A stretch of DNA of 11,735 bases from Actinomycetes bacterium (GCA_030624785.1 JAUXJK010000029.1:1-11735); one strand, 5' to 3'; shown: positions 1 to 7,318, counted from the stretch's first letter. The notes: generated by a model from the sequence alone, not told the origin. Made by a program: numbers and translations.

Positions 1-1755
1 GTCAGGCAGCTTGAAGCGGTCGATGATGTTGTAGATCCGATCACCTGCAAACAATCGAACGACCTCGTCCTCCGCCGAGAGGTAGAAACGTGTTTCCCCA
101 GGATCGCCCTGACGGCCTGAGCGGCCTCGCAGCTGATTGTCGATCCTCCGAGACTCGTGCCGTTCCGTCCCGAGAACGTAGAGACCGCCGAGCCCACGGA
201 TCTGGTCGGTCAGCTTGATATCGACGCCTCGACCGGCCATGTTCGTGGCGATCGTCACGGCGCCCTTGGTACCAGCGTCGGTGATGATCTCCGCTTCGCT
301 CTCGTGCTGCTTCGCGTTGAGCACCGTGTGGGGAACGCCTTCTCGGTCGAGCAGCCGGGACACATACTCGGAAACCTCGACAGAAATTGTTCCGACGAGG
401 ACGGGTTGACCGATCTTGTGTCGCTCACGAATGTCGGCGATCGCAGCGTTGAACTTCGCGTCTTTCGACTTGTAGATCAGGTCGTTCTCGTCGAGGCGGA
501 CGACCGGCACGTTGGTCGGAATCTCGACAACGCTTAGATCGTAGATCTCCTGAAATTCCTGGTCTTCGGTCTTCGCCGTACCGGTCATCCCAGCCAGCTT
601 CTCGTAGAGCCGGAAATAGTTCTGCAACGTAATCGTGGCGAGTGTGACGTGCTCCTCCTTGATCGCCACTCCTTCTTTCGCCTCGACTGCCTGGTGAAGC
701 CCCTCTGACCAGCGTCGCCCCTCCATGATGCGTCCCGTGAACTCGTCGACGATCTTGACTTCGCCGTCCTCAACGACGTAGTCGACGTCGCGTTGATAGA
801 GGCTTTGAGCCTTTAGAGACTGGTGAAGATGATTAACGAGCTGAGCATTACGCGGGTCGTAGAGGTTGTCGATGCCAATGGTTTCCTCGACCTTCTCGAC
901 ACAGCTCTCGCGAGGAGAGACGGTCTTGAACTTTTCGTCGTACTCGTAGTCGGCGTCGTCCTTGGGCTTCGGCATGCCACGCGGCACGAACTTTGCTTCG
1001 GCCGAGGAGAGGGTCTTGGCGAGGCGGGCGAAGTCGTAGTAGATCTTCGCAGCAGTCTCTGGCTCGCCCGAGATGATCAGCGGTGTTCGTGCCTCGTCGA
1101 TCAGAATCGAATCGACCTCGTCGACGATTGCGAACGAATGTCCCCGCTGGACAGTGTTGTCGAGCGTTACGGACATGTTGTCGCGCAGGTAGTCGAACCC
1201 GAACTCGGAGTTCGTGCCGTAGGTGATGTCGGCCGCGTAAGCCTCGCGCCTCTCGCTAAAAGGCATCTGGCTCCGAACATAAGACGATCGCATGCCGAGC
1301 GCCTCGAACACGGGACTCATCCATTCCATGTCGCGCTTGGCAAGGTAGTCGTTGACCGTAACCAGATGGACATTGCCGCCCGGCAGGGCGTTGAGGAATA
1401 GCGGCATCGTGGCGACGAGCGTCTTGCCTTCGCCCGTCTTCATCTCTGCAATATCTCCGTCGTGGAGAACGATCGCGCCCATGAGTTGGACATCGAAATG
1501 ACGCATGTCCACCGTCCGCTTGCCGGCCTCGCGCACAGCCGCGAAGGCTTCGAACACGAGTTCGTCCAGAGGCTCGCCCTGGTCGAGACGCTCGCGAAAG
1601 CGAGTCGTCATGCCCGCGAGCTCCGTTGTGGAGAGTCGCTCAAAGTCGGGCTCGATCGAGCTGATGTAGTCCGCCTGATTGGCGAGCATCTTCAGTCTCT
1701 TGCCTTCGCCAAGGCGAAGTATCCGGTCGAGCGGTCCGAGGTCGCGTCCAGCCAT
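1..1755 (-). CDS. secA: Preprotein translocase ATPase SecA, N-terminal 585 codons (3' end beyond the window)
   Basis: SecA is the ATP-driven motor that pushes unfolded preproteins through the membrane channel SecYEG. The reading frame is open from the ATG at 1753-1755 to the left edge. Visible motifs, in order: Walker A MKTGEGKT (residues 105-112), the Walker B/DEAD-like DEVD (211-214) followed by SILIDEARTP, the VDEFTGR segment (334-340) of the preprotein-crosslinking region, NMAGRGVDI (505-513), and the arginine-rich QLRGRSGRQGDPG motif (541-553). Both nucleotide-binding folds are therefore present. The helical scaffold and wing and any C-terminal zinc motif lie outside the window; full SecA proteins are usually 800-950 residues. 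There is no clear Shine-Dalgarno before the ATG, and the preceding gene ends 57 bases upstream, so expression as part of the hpf operon is likely. The identification is secure; the start is probable. Confidence 0.98.
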   Translation of the reverse strand, partial: MAGRDLGPLDRILRLGEGKRLKMLANQADYISSIEPDFERLSTTELAGMTTRFRERLDQGEPLDELVFEAFAAVREAGKRTVDMRHFDVQLMGAIVLHDGDIAEMKTGEGKTLVATMPLFLNALPGGNVHLVTVNDYLAKRDMEWMSPVFEALGMRSSYVRSQMPFSERREAYAADITYGTNSEFGFDYLRDNMSVTLDNTVQRGHSFAIVDEVDSILIDEARTPLIISGEPETAAKIYYDFARLAKTLSSAEAKFVPRGMPKPKDDADYEYDEKFKTVSPRESCVEKVEETIGIDNLYDPRNAQLVNHLHQSLKAQSLYQRDVDYVVEDGEVKIVDEFTGRIMEGRRWSEGLHQAVEAKEGVAIKEEHVTLATITLQNYFRLYEKLAGMTGTAKTEDQEFQEIYDLSVVEIPTNVPVVRLDENDLIYKSKDAKFNAAIADIRERHKIGQPVLVGTISVEVSEYVSRLLDREGVPHTVLNAKQHESEAEIITDAGTKGAVTIATNMAGRGVDIKLTDQIRGLGGLYVLGTERHESRRIDNQLRGRSGRQGDPGETRFYLSAEDEVVRLFAGDRIYNIIDRFKLPD

Positions 1756-1812
1756 GCCTAGAGGGTACCCATTGCAGTCATGGTCTCTTTCATCGGCCGA
1801 GTTCGCCTTGCT

Positions 1813-2376
1813 CTAGAGAGGGTCTATCGACAGCCCGACGCGCCCTGACGAAAAACGCTCCAATGCTGCTACGAACGCGCTGTGCTCGCTTTCGGCCTCT
1901 TCAATCACTGCCGAGGCAGCTGCGGCCACATCGCCATCGAGGTCGATAACGAGCTCTCCGTCAATGTGCACGGTGAGTTCACCGTCGGGCGCACGTGCGA
2001 CCGACATCAGGTCTATCCCATCCGGGAGTTCAATCCCGGCGGGCCTTCGCTTGGTCGTGCGCGCAGCTATCGACCATTGCCCGTTGCTTGTGCGGATAGC
2101 CCGAGCTTCGAGTGGCGGCGCAAGACTGCCTGTTGCGTGCGCGACCAGTGCCGAAAGCGCATCTTTCGCCACTTCGGACGCGCCCTCCGTCCCCACGATC
2201 TCCACCTGGCCTGGAGCAATCACCTGGAAGCTGACTCTCGTGAGCTTCGATCCGCGAAGCTCAGGCATGGCAGCTGTGACGACTGCGTCCCATGATCGTT
2301 GTCTCGGCACACCGCTCACGCCGGCTTCCAGCCATGCGGGCAGCGTGCGTGGCTCGGGAACGTCGTCGTCGGGCAT
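1813..2376 (-). CDS. Hypothetical acidic protein of 187 residues between hpf and secA
   Basis: I do not recognise this protein. It begins with an acidic, proline-containing stretch (MPDDDVPEPR), has a tryptophan-containing N-terminal segment (AWLEAG, 14-19), and then shows strand-rich stretches at about 46-62 and 125-148, each followed by an alanine-rich helix (about 66-82 and 150-174). There are no cysteines, no signal peptide and no membrane segment, so it is probably a soluble cytoplasmic protein. It starts 9 bases after the hpf stop codon and ends 57 bases before secA, which places it in the same transcript. The two strand-then-helix halves might reflect an internal duplication, but the similarity is weak by eye. 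No strong Shine-Dalgarno precedes the ATG; translation may depend on ribosomes finishing hpf. That it is a real gene is supported by position, strand and fit to the gaps; its function is unknown. Confidence 0.8.
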   Translation of the reverse strand: MPDDDVPEPRTLPAWLEAGVSGVPRQRSWDAVVTAAMPELRGSKLTRVSFQVIAPGQVEIVGTEGASEVAKDALSALVAHATGSLAPPLEARAIRTSNGQWSIAARTTKRRPAGIELPDGIDLMSVARAPDGELTVHIDGELVIDLDGDVAAAASAVIEEAESEHSAFVAALERFSSGRVGLSIDPL

Positions 2377-2385
2377 CGCTGGGCG

Positions 2386-2934
2386 CTAGCGGGTCGACTC
2401 GATCAGACCGAAGTTGCCATCACGTCTGCGGTAGATGACGTTGACCTCGCTCGATTCAACGTTGCGGAACATGAAGAAGTCGTGACCGATCAGTTGCAGT
2501 TGGAGCACCGCTTCTTCCGGGGTCATCGGCTTGACCGCGAACTGTTTGGTCTTGACGATCACGGGTTCCTCGACGAAGACCTCGTCGCCCACGACAAGCG
2601 GTGCGGCGCTTCTTGACGCGCCACGACCGGTCCGCTTTCGCTGGCGCTTGTCCTTGTAGCGCTTAACCTGGCGCTCAAGCTTGTCGACCATGAGATCGAT
2701 CGCGGCGCGCGGGTCACTCGAGGTCTCGCGAGCCCGGAGAACTGCGCCCTTCGCCCAGATAGTTCCCTCGGCAACCTGGTTCTCGGCGATCGATGGATTC
2801 TTCTCGACGCTCAGCTCGACTTCGACCGGGGTTTCGGACGACAGAAAACGCTCTAGCTTTCCGACCTTCTCAACTGCGTAGTCCTCGATATCTGAACTCA
2901 GAGTCAGATTGCGGCCTTTGACTTGGAGCTTCAA
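2386..2934 (-). CDS. hpf: Long-form ribosome hibernation promoting factor (HPF/RaiA family)
   Basis: Long-form HPF binds the 30S subunit at the mRNA/tRNA sites and dimerises 70S ribosomes into inactive 100S particles in stationary phase or under stress. Residues 1-100 form the HPF/RaiA fold: an opening MKLQVKGRNLTLSSDIEDYA, then VEVELSVEKNP (37-47), ending in a basic helix RQVKRYKDKRQRKR (88-101). After a linker, residues 126-182 form the C-terminal dimerisation domain, with the typical KPMTPEEAVLQLQLIGHDFF (135-154) and a closing IYRRRDGNFGLIE. The total of 182 residues is normal for the long form. The start is a TTG, chosen because GGGAGGAA lies 3 bases before it and because the protein begins where the family begins. 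The frame stays open upstream to 3387, but that part overlaps comF and is unlike HPF. It lies downstream of comF and upstream of secA, a common arrangement. Confidence 0.95.
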   Translation of the reverse strand: MKLQVKGRNLTLSSDIEDYAVEKVGKLERFLSSETPVEVELSVEKNPSIAENQVAEGTIWAKGAVLRARETSSDPRAAIDLMVDKLERQVKRYKDKRQRKRTGRGASRSAAPLVVGDEVFVEEPVIVKTKQFAVKPMTPEEAVLQLQLIGHDFFMFRNVESSEVNVIYRRRDGNFGLIESTR

Positions 2935-2937
2935 CGG

Positions 2938-2945
2938 TTCCTCCC
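2938..2945 (-). promoter_or_regulatory. Shine-Dalgarno of hpf that fixes a TTG start
   Basis: On the minus strand the sequence reads GGGAGGAACCGTTG. The GGAGG core ends 5 bases before the TTG. It is the strongest ribosome binding site in the window, and it decides the start of hpf in a frame that otherwise runs open for another 453 bases. Confidence 0.8.
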
Positions 2946-2973
2946 ACGATGGCAACTGGGCTCGGAGCAGCAT

Positions 2974-2996
2974 TGGCGATTGCGCAGCGATCGCCA
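2974..2996 (-). other. Inverted repeat in the hpf leader
   Basis: TGGCGAT and ATCGCCA form a perfect 7-base inverted repeat around a 9-base loop, in the 140-base gap between comF and hpf and about 40 bases from the hpf start. A second, weaker repeat (CCTG/CAGG, 2999-3012) sits directly beside it. No run of T follows on the minus strand, so a standard terminator is unlikely. It could be a leader structure, an RNA processing site or a protein-binding site; it could also be chance, given the GC content. Confidence 0.35.
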
Positions 2997-3074
2997 GGCC
3001 TGTCGCTGCAGGTGCGCGGAAATCATGAACCGACTCTAGCGAAGCCGCATTGCGTCTCGATAGGTGACACAACG

Positions 3075-3809
3075 TCAGGCCTGTCGCCTGATGGCGCGTG
3101 CGAACGTGATCACATGGACGCGCGTCGTCGGCGCTCGATTGTGGAGAGCCGCGGCAGCGGCCGAAGCTGTGGCTCCCGTGGTATAAACGTCGTCGATGAG
3201 ACAGATCGACGCTGGCGGCGACGTCACGGCGTGGAAGGCGGTCGCGACGTTGATCTGCCGTTCGGCGGCATCCAGGCCCTTCTGACGTGTCATACCACTC
3301 GCGCGCCGGAGCAACTGGGCCACCGGTATATCCCACTCCCTCGCAAGAGCCTGGGAGAGCGCTCTTGTTGCGTCGTGTCCACGCCACAGGACGCGATCAC
3401 GGTCTGGCGGGATAGGCGTCAGCGCCAACGACGCGGGACGCGGCACGACATCTGCAAAGATCGTCGCCGCAACCTGCGCAAGCCGTGACGTTCCGCCCTC
3501 CTTCCAGGCACCGAGCATGCGCACGGCGCCACGCCGATACGCGACCGCGCTCCGCGCGCTGGTGAACTGAATTTCTCGGGCTTTGCAATCCGAGCAAGAT
3601 CTGCCGACGCCGGGATACAACGTCGACACCCCAACCGTTGGTGACTCGCGGTGTTCCGGACAGGAACGCGGACTGCCACATCGCGCACAGATCTCACCCG
3701 TGAGTAGGGAGAGTTCGGAGATACATTCGAGGCACATGGTTGCGCCGCCTCGTCGGCACACGACACACCGAACCGGAAAGAGGATGTCGACAAGCTCGCG
3801 AATGTCCAA
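3075..3809 (-). CDS. comF: ComF family protein (phosphoribosyltransferase-like, zinc-ribbon N-terminus)
   Basis: ComF proteins combine an N-terminal zinc-binding region with a type I phosphoribosyltransferase fold; in naturally competent bacteria they take part in uptake of single-stranded DNA, while elsewhere the role is unsettled. Here cysteine pairs occur at 15/18, 26/29, 41/44 and 72/75, with the typical opening LVDILFPVRCVVC. The transferase part carries the family segments TPIPPDRDRVLWRGHD (131-146), RRASGMTRQKGL (168-179), a conserved ERQIN (183-187), and the PRPP-binding loop ICLIDDVYTTGAT (202-214). The 244 residues are normal for the family. The start used is TTG at 3807-3809; the frame stays open upstream to about 3917 without ATG or GTG, and no Shine-Dalgarno precedes the TTG, so the start is uncertain. 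The gene lies upstream of hpf and secA. Identification is firm; participation in DNA uptake cannot be inferred from this locus alone. Confidence 0.92.
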   Translation of the reverse strand: MDIRELVDILFPVRCVVCRRGGATMCLECISELSLLTGEICARCGSPRSCPEHRESPTVGVSTLYPGVGRSCSDCKAREIQFTSARSAVAYRRGAVRMLGAWKEGGTSRLAQVAATIFADVVPRPASLALTPIPPDRDRVLWRGHDATRALSQALAREWDIPVAQLLRRASGMTRQKGLDAAERQINVATAFHAVTSPPASICLIDDVYTTGATASAAAAALHNRAPTTRVHVITFARAIRRQA

Positions 3810-3866
3810 TGAGAGTAGGTCGAGCTGCCAAACTCGTCTGCGCCCATGAATCCCGAAACTGCGTCG

Positions 3867-3872
3867 ATTGTA
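3867..3872 (-). promoter_or_regulatory. Possible -10 element upstream of comF
   Basis: The minus strand carries TACAAT, one mismatch from TATAAT, in the 105-base gap between mtnA and comF. It would start transcription about 50 bases before the comF start codon and could drive comF-hpf-secA. The matching -35 region 17-19 bases upstream is poor, so this is only a candidate. Confidence 0.3.
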
Positions 3873-3914
3873 TGACGATTCATCGGCTCGGCTGACCGGG
3901 GAAGCTGCCGACGG

Positions 3915-4925
3915 CTAGGTGCGAATGCTCGCAGACGTCAGGACCGCGTCCGCGAGCGCCGGTGCGTACGGGTTCTGGTGAACTCCAAGTTCCGTGACGA
4001 TCGCCGAGATCAGATCAGACGGCGTCACGTCAAAGGCCGGGTTGTAGACGGGCGAGTGCAATGCCACCTCTTCGGCCGGGCGTTCCTCTATCGGAATAGA
4101 TGCCCCGGTATCCGCCCCGCCGTCGATAGTCGTGGTCGGAGCCACAACATCGAACGGCACACCACGGCGCTCGCAGATGACGGCGAGCCCATAGGTTCCG
4201 ACCTTGTTTGCCGTATCGCCATTAACGGCGATACGGTCGGCGCCGACGACGACGTTCGTCACACCTTTCTGCGCGATCGTTGCCGATGCGGCGCTGTCGA
4301 CGATCACTGTGTGTTCGATGCCAGCCCTGTCGAGTTCCCACGCCGTCAAACGGCTGCCTTGAAGGAGCGGCCGAGTCTCATCGACGTAGACGTGTCTGAC
4401 CTTCCCGAGGTCGAACGCGGTCCGGATGGCGCCGAGCGCCGTGCCGTGCCCCCCGGTAGCGAGAGCTCCGGTATTGCAGTGGGTCAAGACAACCGCATCG
4501 TCGGGGAAACGGGCCGCCGCATGCCGGCTCATGGTCACGCAACGGGCGACTTCATCCGTGTGTATGCGCTGAGCGTTTCTCACGAGTTCGTCAGGGCGCA
4601 ACCCGTCTCGCTTCACATCGGTGATTGCCCATGCAAGATTGACCGCGGTAGGGCGTGACCTCCTGAGGGTTGCTTCGGCTTCTGCCAGATCCTCACCCTT
4701 GATCGCCGCTAGCGCCAATCCCATGGCCGCGGCGATGCCAATCGCAGGGGCTCCACGAACGGCCAACTCTCCGATGGCAGTAGCGACCTCGGCTGAGCTC
4801 CGGCAGACTAGCTCGACCTCGCGTTCGGGGAGCTTTCGCTGGTCGAGCATGCGGACTGAGTCCGGCTCGAGTCGAATCACATCAGTCGGTCGTAGATCTC
4901 TCGTCATCGAACCCGGTCTGCGCAC
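3915..4925 (-). CDS. mtnA: S-methyl-5-thioribose-1-phosphate isomerase
   Basis: MtnA converts methylthioribose 1-phosphate to methylthioribulose 1-phosphate in the methionine salvage pathway; it belongs to the eIF2B-related family and is cytosolic. The diagnostic segments are present: RGAPAIGIAAAMG (57-69), THCNTGALATGGHGTAL (148-164) with the catalytic cysteine at 150, the ETRPLLQGSRLTAWEL block (183-198), GADRIAVNGDTANKVGTY (228-245) with the catalytic aspartate at 230, and FDVTPSDLI (298-306). Cys150 and Asp230 correspond to Cys160 and Asp240 in the Bacillus enzyme. The length of 336 residues is normal. The start is GTG; an in-frame ATG six codons later (4907) is an equally possible start, and neither has a clear Shine-Dalgarno. 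It begins 21 bases after the cupin gene stop, so it may be cotranscribed with the sugar genes although its pathway is unrelated. No other methionine salvage gene is visible. Confidence 0.95.
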   Translation of the reverse strand: MRRPGSMTRDLRPTDVIRLEPDSVRMLDQRKLPEREVELVCRSSAEVATAIGELAVRGAPAIGIAAAMGLALAAIKGEDLAEAEATLRRSRPTAVNLAWAITDVKRDGLRPDELVRNAQRIHTDEVARCVTMSRHAAARFPDDAVVLTHCNTGALATGGHGTALGAIRTAFDLGKVRHVYVDETRPLLQGSRLTAWELDRAGIEHTVIVDSAASATIAQKGVTNVVVGADRIAVNGDTANKVGTYGLAVICERRGVPFDVVAPTTTIDGGADTGASIPIEERPAEEVALHSPVYNPAFDVTPSDLISAIVTELGVHQNPYAPALADAVLTSASIRT

Positions 4926-4946
4926 CTTCGCGTACGAGTCGGCACG

Positions 4947-5318
4947 CTACTTGCGCCCGTAGCGATCCTCGACCCTCACGACATCGTCAAGATGCGGTGT
5001 CGACACCTCGAGAATACGAAGAGTCTCTATCGCGGTTACACGGTGGCGCGTCCCGGGCGTGTAGCGAAATGCATGACCCACACGAATCTCAGACGTCTCG
5101 AGCTCGGTATCTGTCGTACCGAGTTCGAGTGTCGCAACCCCTTCGAGTACGTACCACGACTCATCCTTGAGCTCGTGGTACTGCAAACTCAACGATTCGC
5201 CTGGGTTGACGGTGAGAATCTTCCCGCAATACACCTCGCTCAATGCCCAGATGAGCTCCGAGCCCCAGGGCTTACCGACGAACCTGGGCTCGAACCTGAG
5301 GTCGTCCGCCAGGCTCAT
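4947..5318 (-). CDS. Cupin domain protein, mannose-6-phosphate isomerase type II-like
   Basis: This 123-residue single-cupin protein resembles the C-terminal isomerase domain of bifunctional ManC/AlgA enzymes, which interconvert mannose 6-phosphate and fructose 6-phosphate. It has the KPWG element (16-19), a metal-site pattern QYH..KDESW (46-55; likely ligands Gln46, His48, Glu53), the VLEG turn (57-60), a second cupin motif with YTPGTRHRV (86-94; His92), and the family ending ILEVSTP...DRYGRK. The ATG at 5318 overlaps the stop of the upstream nucleotidyltransferase gene as ATGA, which suggests translational coupling; an ATG four codons earlier (5330) is also possible. No Shine-Dalgarno is needed for a coupled start and none is visible. 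The partner position suggests work on the same sugar as the nucleotidyltransferase. Stand-alone cupins of this type can have other roles, so the substrate is inferred. Confidence 0.88.
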   Translation of the reverse strand: MSLADDLRFEPRFVGKPWGSELIWALSEVYCGKILTVNPGESLSLQYHELKDESWYVLEGVATLELGTTDTELETSEIRVGHAFRYTPGTRHRVTAIETLRILEVSTPHLDDVVRVEDRYGRK

Positions 5319-6013
5319 GAGAGCGCCCATGCTGGGTTGGTGTCAACAAATTCTCGCGCTGCCTTCAGCTCTTTTGGCGTATTCACCGTCAACCACACGC
5401 CGTCGTGCCTGCACGCCTTGAGCTTTCCTTCGGCCGCAAGCTCAGGGAACGTCGTGCGCTCGTGGTCGCCCCGCTCGGGGAGCCGCTCAACAGCCTCTTC
5501 GCCCAGAACGTAGAACCCGCAGTTGACCCAGAACGGCAATGCCGGCGCCTCGCGGAAGCCAGTCACCTTGTCTGTCTCGTCGACGTCGACGACGCCGAAC
5601 TGCGAAACGAGCGGGGCAACTGCAATCGTGGCGGCCGCTGCACTCTCACGATGGAGCGCAAGCATCGCAACCACGTCGATATCAAGGAGCTCATCGCCGT
5701 TCAAGGCGAGAATGTCGCCACGGCTCTGACGGTCTCGTGCGGCAAATCGAATACCGCCGCCTCGTCCAAGAGGCTCGGGTTCCTCGACAATCGCTAGGTC
5801 AAGACCTTGCGGGTCGAGATCCTCCTCGAACGTCTGTCCGTTCCCGACCGAGGTGCTGATGATGACGCGCTCCACCCCGCCCTGCTTGAGCAGCGCAAGC
5901 GTATAGCTCGTCAGAGGACGATCACCGACGGGGACAAGAGCTTTCGGCTTACCTTCCGCGGCGTCGCCGAGCCTCTCGCCTTTTCCGCCAGCCAGAATGA
6001 TTGCCTCCATCAT
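5315..6013 (-). CDS. Sugar-phosphate nucleotidyltransferase (NTP_transferase family)
   Basis: Enzymes of this family join a sugar 1-phosphate to a nucleoside triphosphate, giving an activated sugar and pyrophosphate. The signature IILAGGKGERLG (5-16) is at the N-terminus, followed by the substrate-binding KPKALVPVG (22-30), a PLGRGGGIR segment (81-89) where most relatives have a PLGTAG-type sequence, the metal-binding NGDELLDID (105-113), and VNCGFYVL (163-170). At 232 residues it is a minimal version without a C-terminal beta-helix, similar in size to heptose- or mannose-1-phosphate guanylyltransferases such as HddC. The first ATG overlaps the TGA of the dehydrogenase gene (ATGATGG), and GGAAGG lies 8 bases before it. 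The cupin gene overlaps its 3' end by 4 bases. The neighbouring isomerase-like cupin favours mannose 1-phosphate as substrate, but the sequence alone does not decide the sugar or nucleotide. Confidence 0.92.
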   Translation of the reverse strand: MMEAIILAGGKGERLGDAAEGKPKALVPVGDRPLTSYTLALLKQGGVERVIISTSVGNGQTFEEDLDPQGLDLAIVEEPEPLGRGGGIRFAARDRQSRGDILALNGDELLDIDVVAMLALHRESAAAATIAVAPLVSQFGVVDVDETDKVTGFREAPALPFWVNCGFYVLGEEAVERLPERGDHERTTFPELAAEGKLKACRHDGVWLTVNTPKELKAAREFVDTNPAWALS

Positions 6014-7317
6014 GCGCTTGGCCTTCCAATACCTTCGTAGGTGAATCCAAGACCGCGAAGCTCGGCCGGGTCGAGGAGGTTTCGGCCATCGACGATCAGG
6101 GGAGTTCGCATCGTCTTTTGCACCTCAGCAAAAGGAATGTCTCCGATATGCGACCACTCAGTCACGATGACTGCGGCGTCGACGCCTTCGAGCGCCGCTA
6201 CGGCATCCTCAAATAGGTCGACGCCTGGAAGCAACGCGCGCGCCTGCTCGACCGCGACCGGATCCCACCCACGCACGTCGGCACCCTCGGCGATCAGTCG
6301 GGATGCAAGTACGAGGCTTGAGGCCTCTCGCATATCGTCAGTATCCGGCTTGAACGTCAAGCCTAGGAGTGTCACAACTTTGCCCCGCAGCGAGCCGAGG
6401 TGTTTGGTCAGCTTGCCGATCACCCGGCGTTTTTGAAGCTCATTGACTTCAATGACTGCGTTGAGAAGCTGGAAGTGGTAGCCGGAGTTACCGGCGAGCT
6501 GTTTGAGAGCGCTCACGTCCTTCGGAAAGCAACTGCCGCCGAAGCCAATACCTGCCTTGAGAAAGTGCGGCCCTAGTCGCTTGTCGAGTCCCATGCCTCG
6601 GGCCACCTCTGTCACATCGGCGCCCGTTGCGTCGCACACGTTCGCGATCTCATTGACGAAGGAGATTCTCGTGGCGAGAAAGGCGTTCGACGCGAGTTTG
6701 ATCATCTCCGCCGAGGCGACGTCAGTGCGGACAAGAGGTGCGCCGAGACCGTCGTAGAGGGCTACGACCCGATCGATCGCTTCGTCGTCATCGCCGCCCA
6801 CGACGACCCGGTCCGGGTTCTTGAAATCCTTGAGCGCCGTGCCTTCGGCAAGAAACTCCGGATTAGATGCATATCCGACGTGTTTCAGCCCTCGCTCGTC
6901 AAGCTCTTTCCGGATCGCCGAGCCCGTGCCCACAGGCACCGTGCTCTTCATCGCGATCACCGTTCCCTCTGGAACACCGGCAGCTGCGAGCTCGGCCACA
7001 ACCTGGTGCACAGCGGTCATATCCGCGTCGCCTGAGTACATCGCGGGAGTGCCGACGCAGACCAGGAGCACACGAGGCTCCTCTACGAGCTCGGCGAGAT
7101 CTCCTGTGAAGCGAAGATTGCTGCCGACCGCGCGCACACACGCCTCGAGGCCTGGCTCGTAGATTGGAATCTCGCCGGAGCTAAGCGCGGCGACTCGGGT
7201 CTCATCGACGTCGCGGATGACAACGTCATGGCCTAGCTCCGCGAGACATGCTCCCGTGACAAGCCCGACCCATCCGGCCCCTACGATGCCGACTTTCTGT
7301 GGTTGCGGCGTGCTCAC
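6010..7317 (-). CDS. ugd: UDP-glucose 6-dehydrogenase
   Basis: The enzyme oxidises UDP-glucose twice with NAD+ to UDP-glucuronate, a precursor of acidic surface polysaccharides. The N-terminal Rossmann fold is seen as KVGIVGAGWVGLVTG (8-22), with CVGTP (87-91) and STVPVGT (125-131). Next come SNPEFLAEGTALKD (151-164), the KLASNAFLATRISF helix (207-220), and the active-site loop GFGGSCFPKD (258-267) with catalytic Cys263. The C-terminal nucleotide-sugar domain contains GLTFKPDTDDMREA (319-332). The 435 residues are typical. The chosen start is GTG at 7317, one base after the stop of the LCP gene, because the Rossmann strand begins 8 residues later; a longer frame from a TTG at 7356 would overlap the LCP gene. 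The stop overlaps the nucleotidyltransferase start by 4 bases. No Shine-Dalgarno precedes the GTG; coupled translation is likely. A UDP-ManNAc dehydrogenase is a less likely alternative. Confidence 0.95.
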   Translation of the reverse strand: MSTPQPQKVGIVGAGWVGLVTGACLAELGHDVVIRDVDETRVAALSSGEIPIYEPGLEACVRAVGSNLRFTGDLAELVEEPRVLLVCVGTPAMYSGDADMTAVHQVVAELAAAGVPEGTVIAMKSTVPVGTGSAIRKELDERGLKHVGYASNPEFLAEGTALKDFKNPDRVVVGGDDDEAIDRVVALYDGLGAPLVRTDVASAEMIKLASNAFLATRISFVNEIANVCDATGADVTEVARGMGLDKRLGPHFLKAGIGFGGSCFPKDVSALKQLAGNSGYHFQLLNAVIEVNELQKRRVIGKLTKHLGSLRGKVVTLLGLTFKPDTDDMREASSLVLASRLIAEGADVRGWDPVAVEQARALLPGVDLFEDAVAALEGVDAAVIVTEWSHIGDIPFAEVQKTMRTPLIVDGRNLLDPAELRGLGFTYEGIGRPSA

Positions 7318-7318
7318 C

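Noticed and set aside
823..1401. 192-codon open frame on the plus strand
   Set aside because: It is antisense to secA motifs and has no family resemblance.
1763..1770. GGGTACCC palindrome before secA
   Set aside because: An 8-base palindrome alone is expected by chance at this length and has no supporting repeat or spacing.
2935..3387. N-terminal extension of hpf to 333 residues
   Set aside because: The added part overlaps comF, is arginine-rich and low in family resemblance, and the strong Shine-Dalgarno with the family's own N-terminus points to 2934.
3978..4658. 226-codon open frame on the plus strand
   Set aside because: It is antisense to mtnA, whose catalytic motifs are intact in the other strand.
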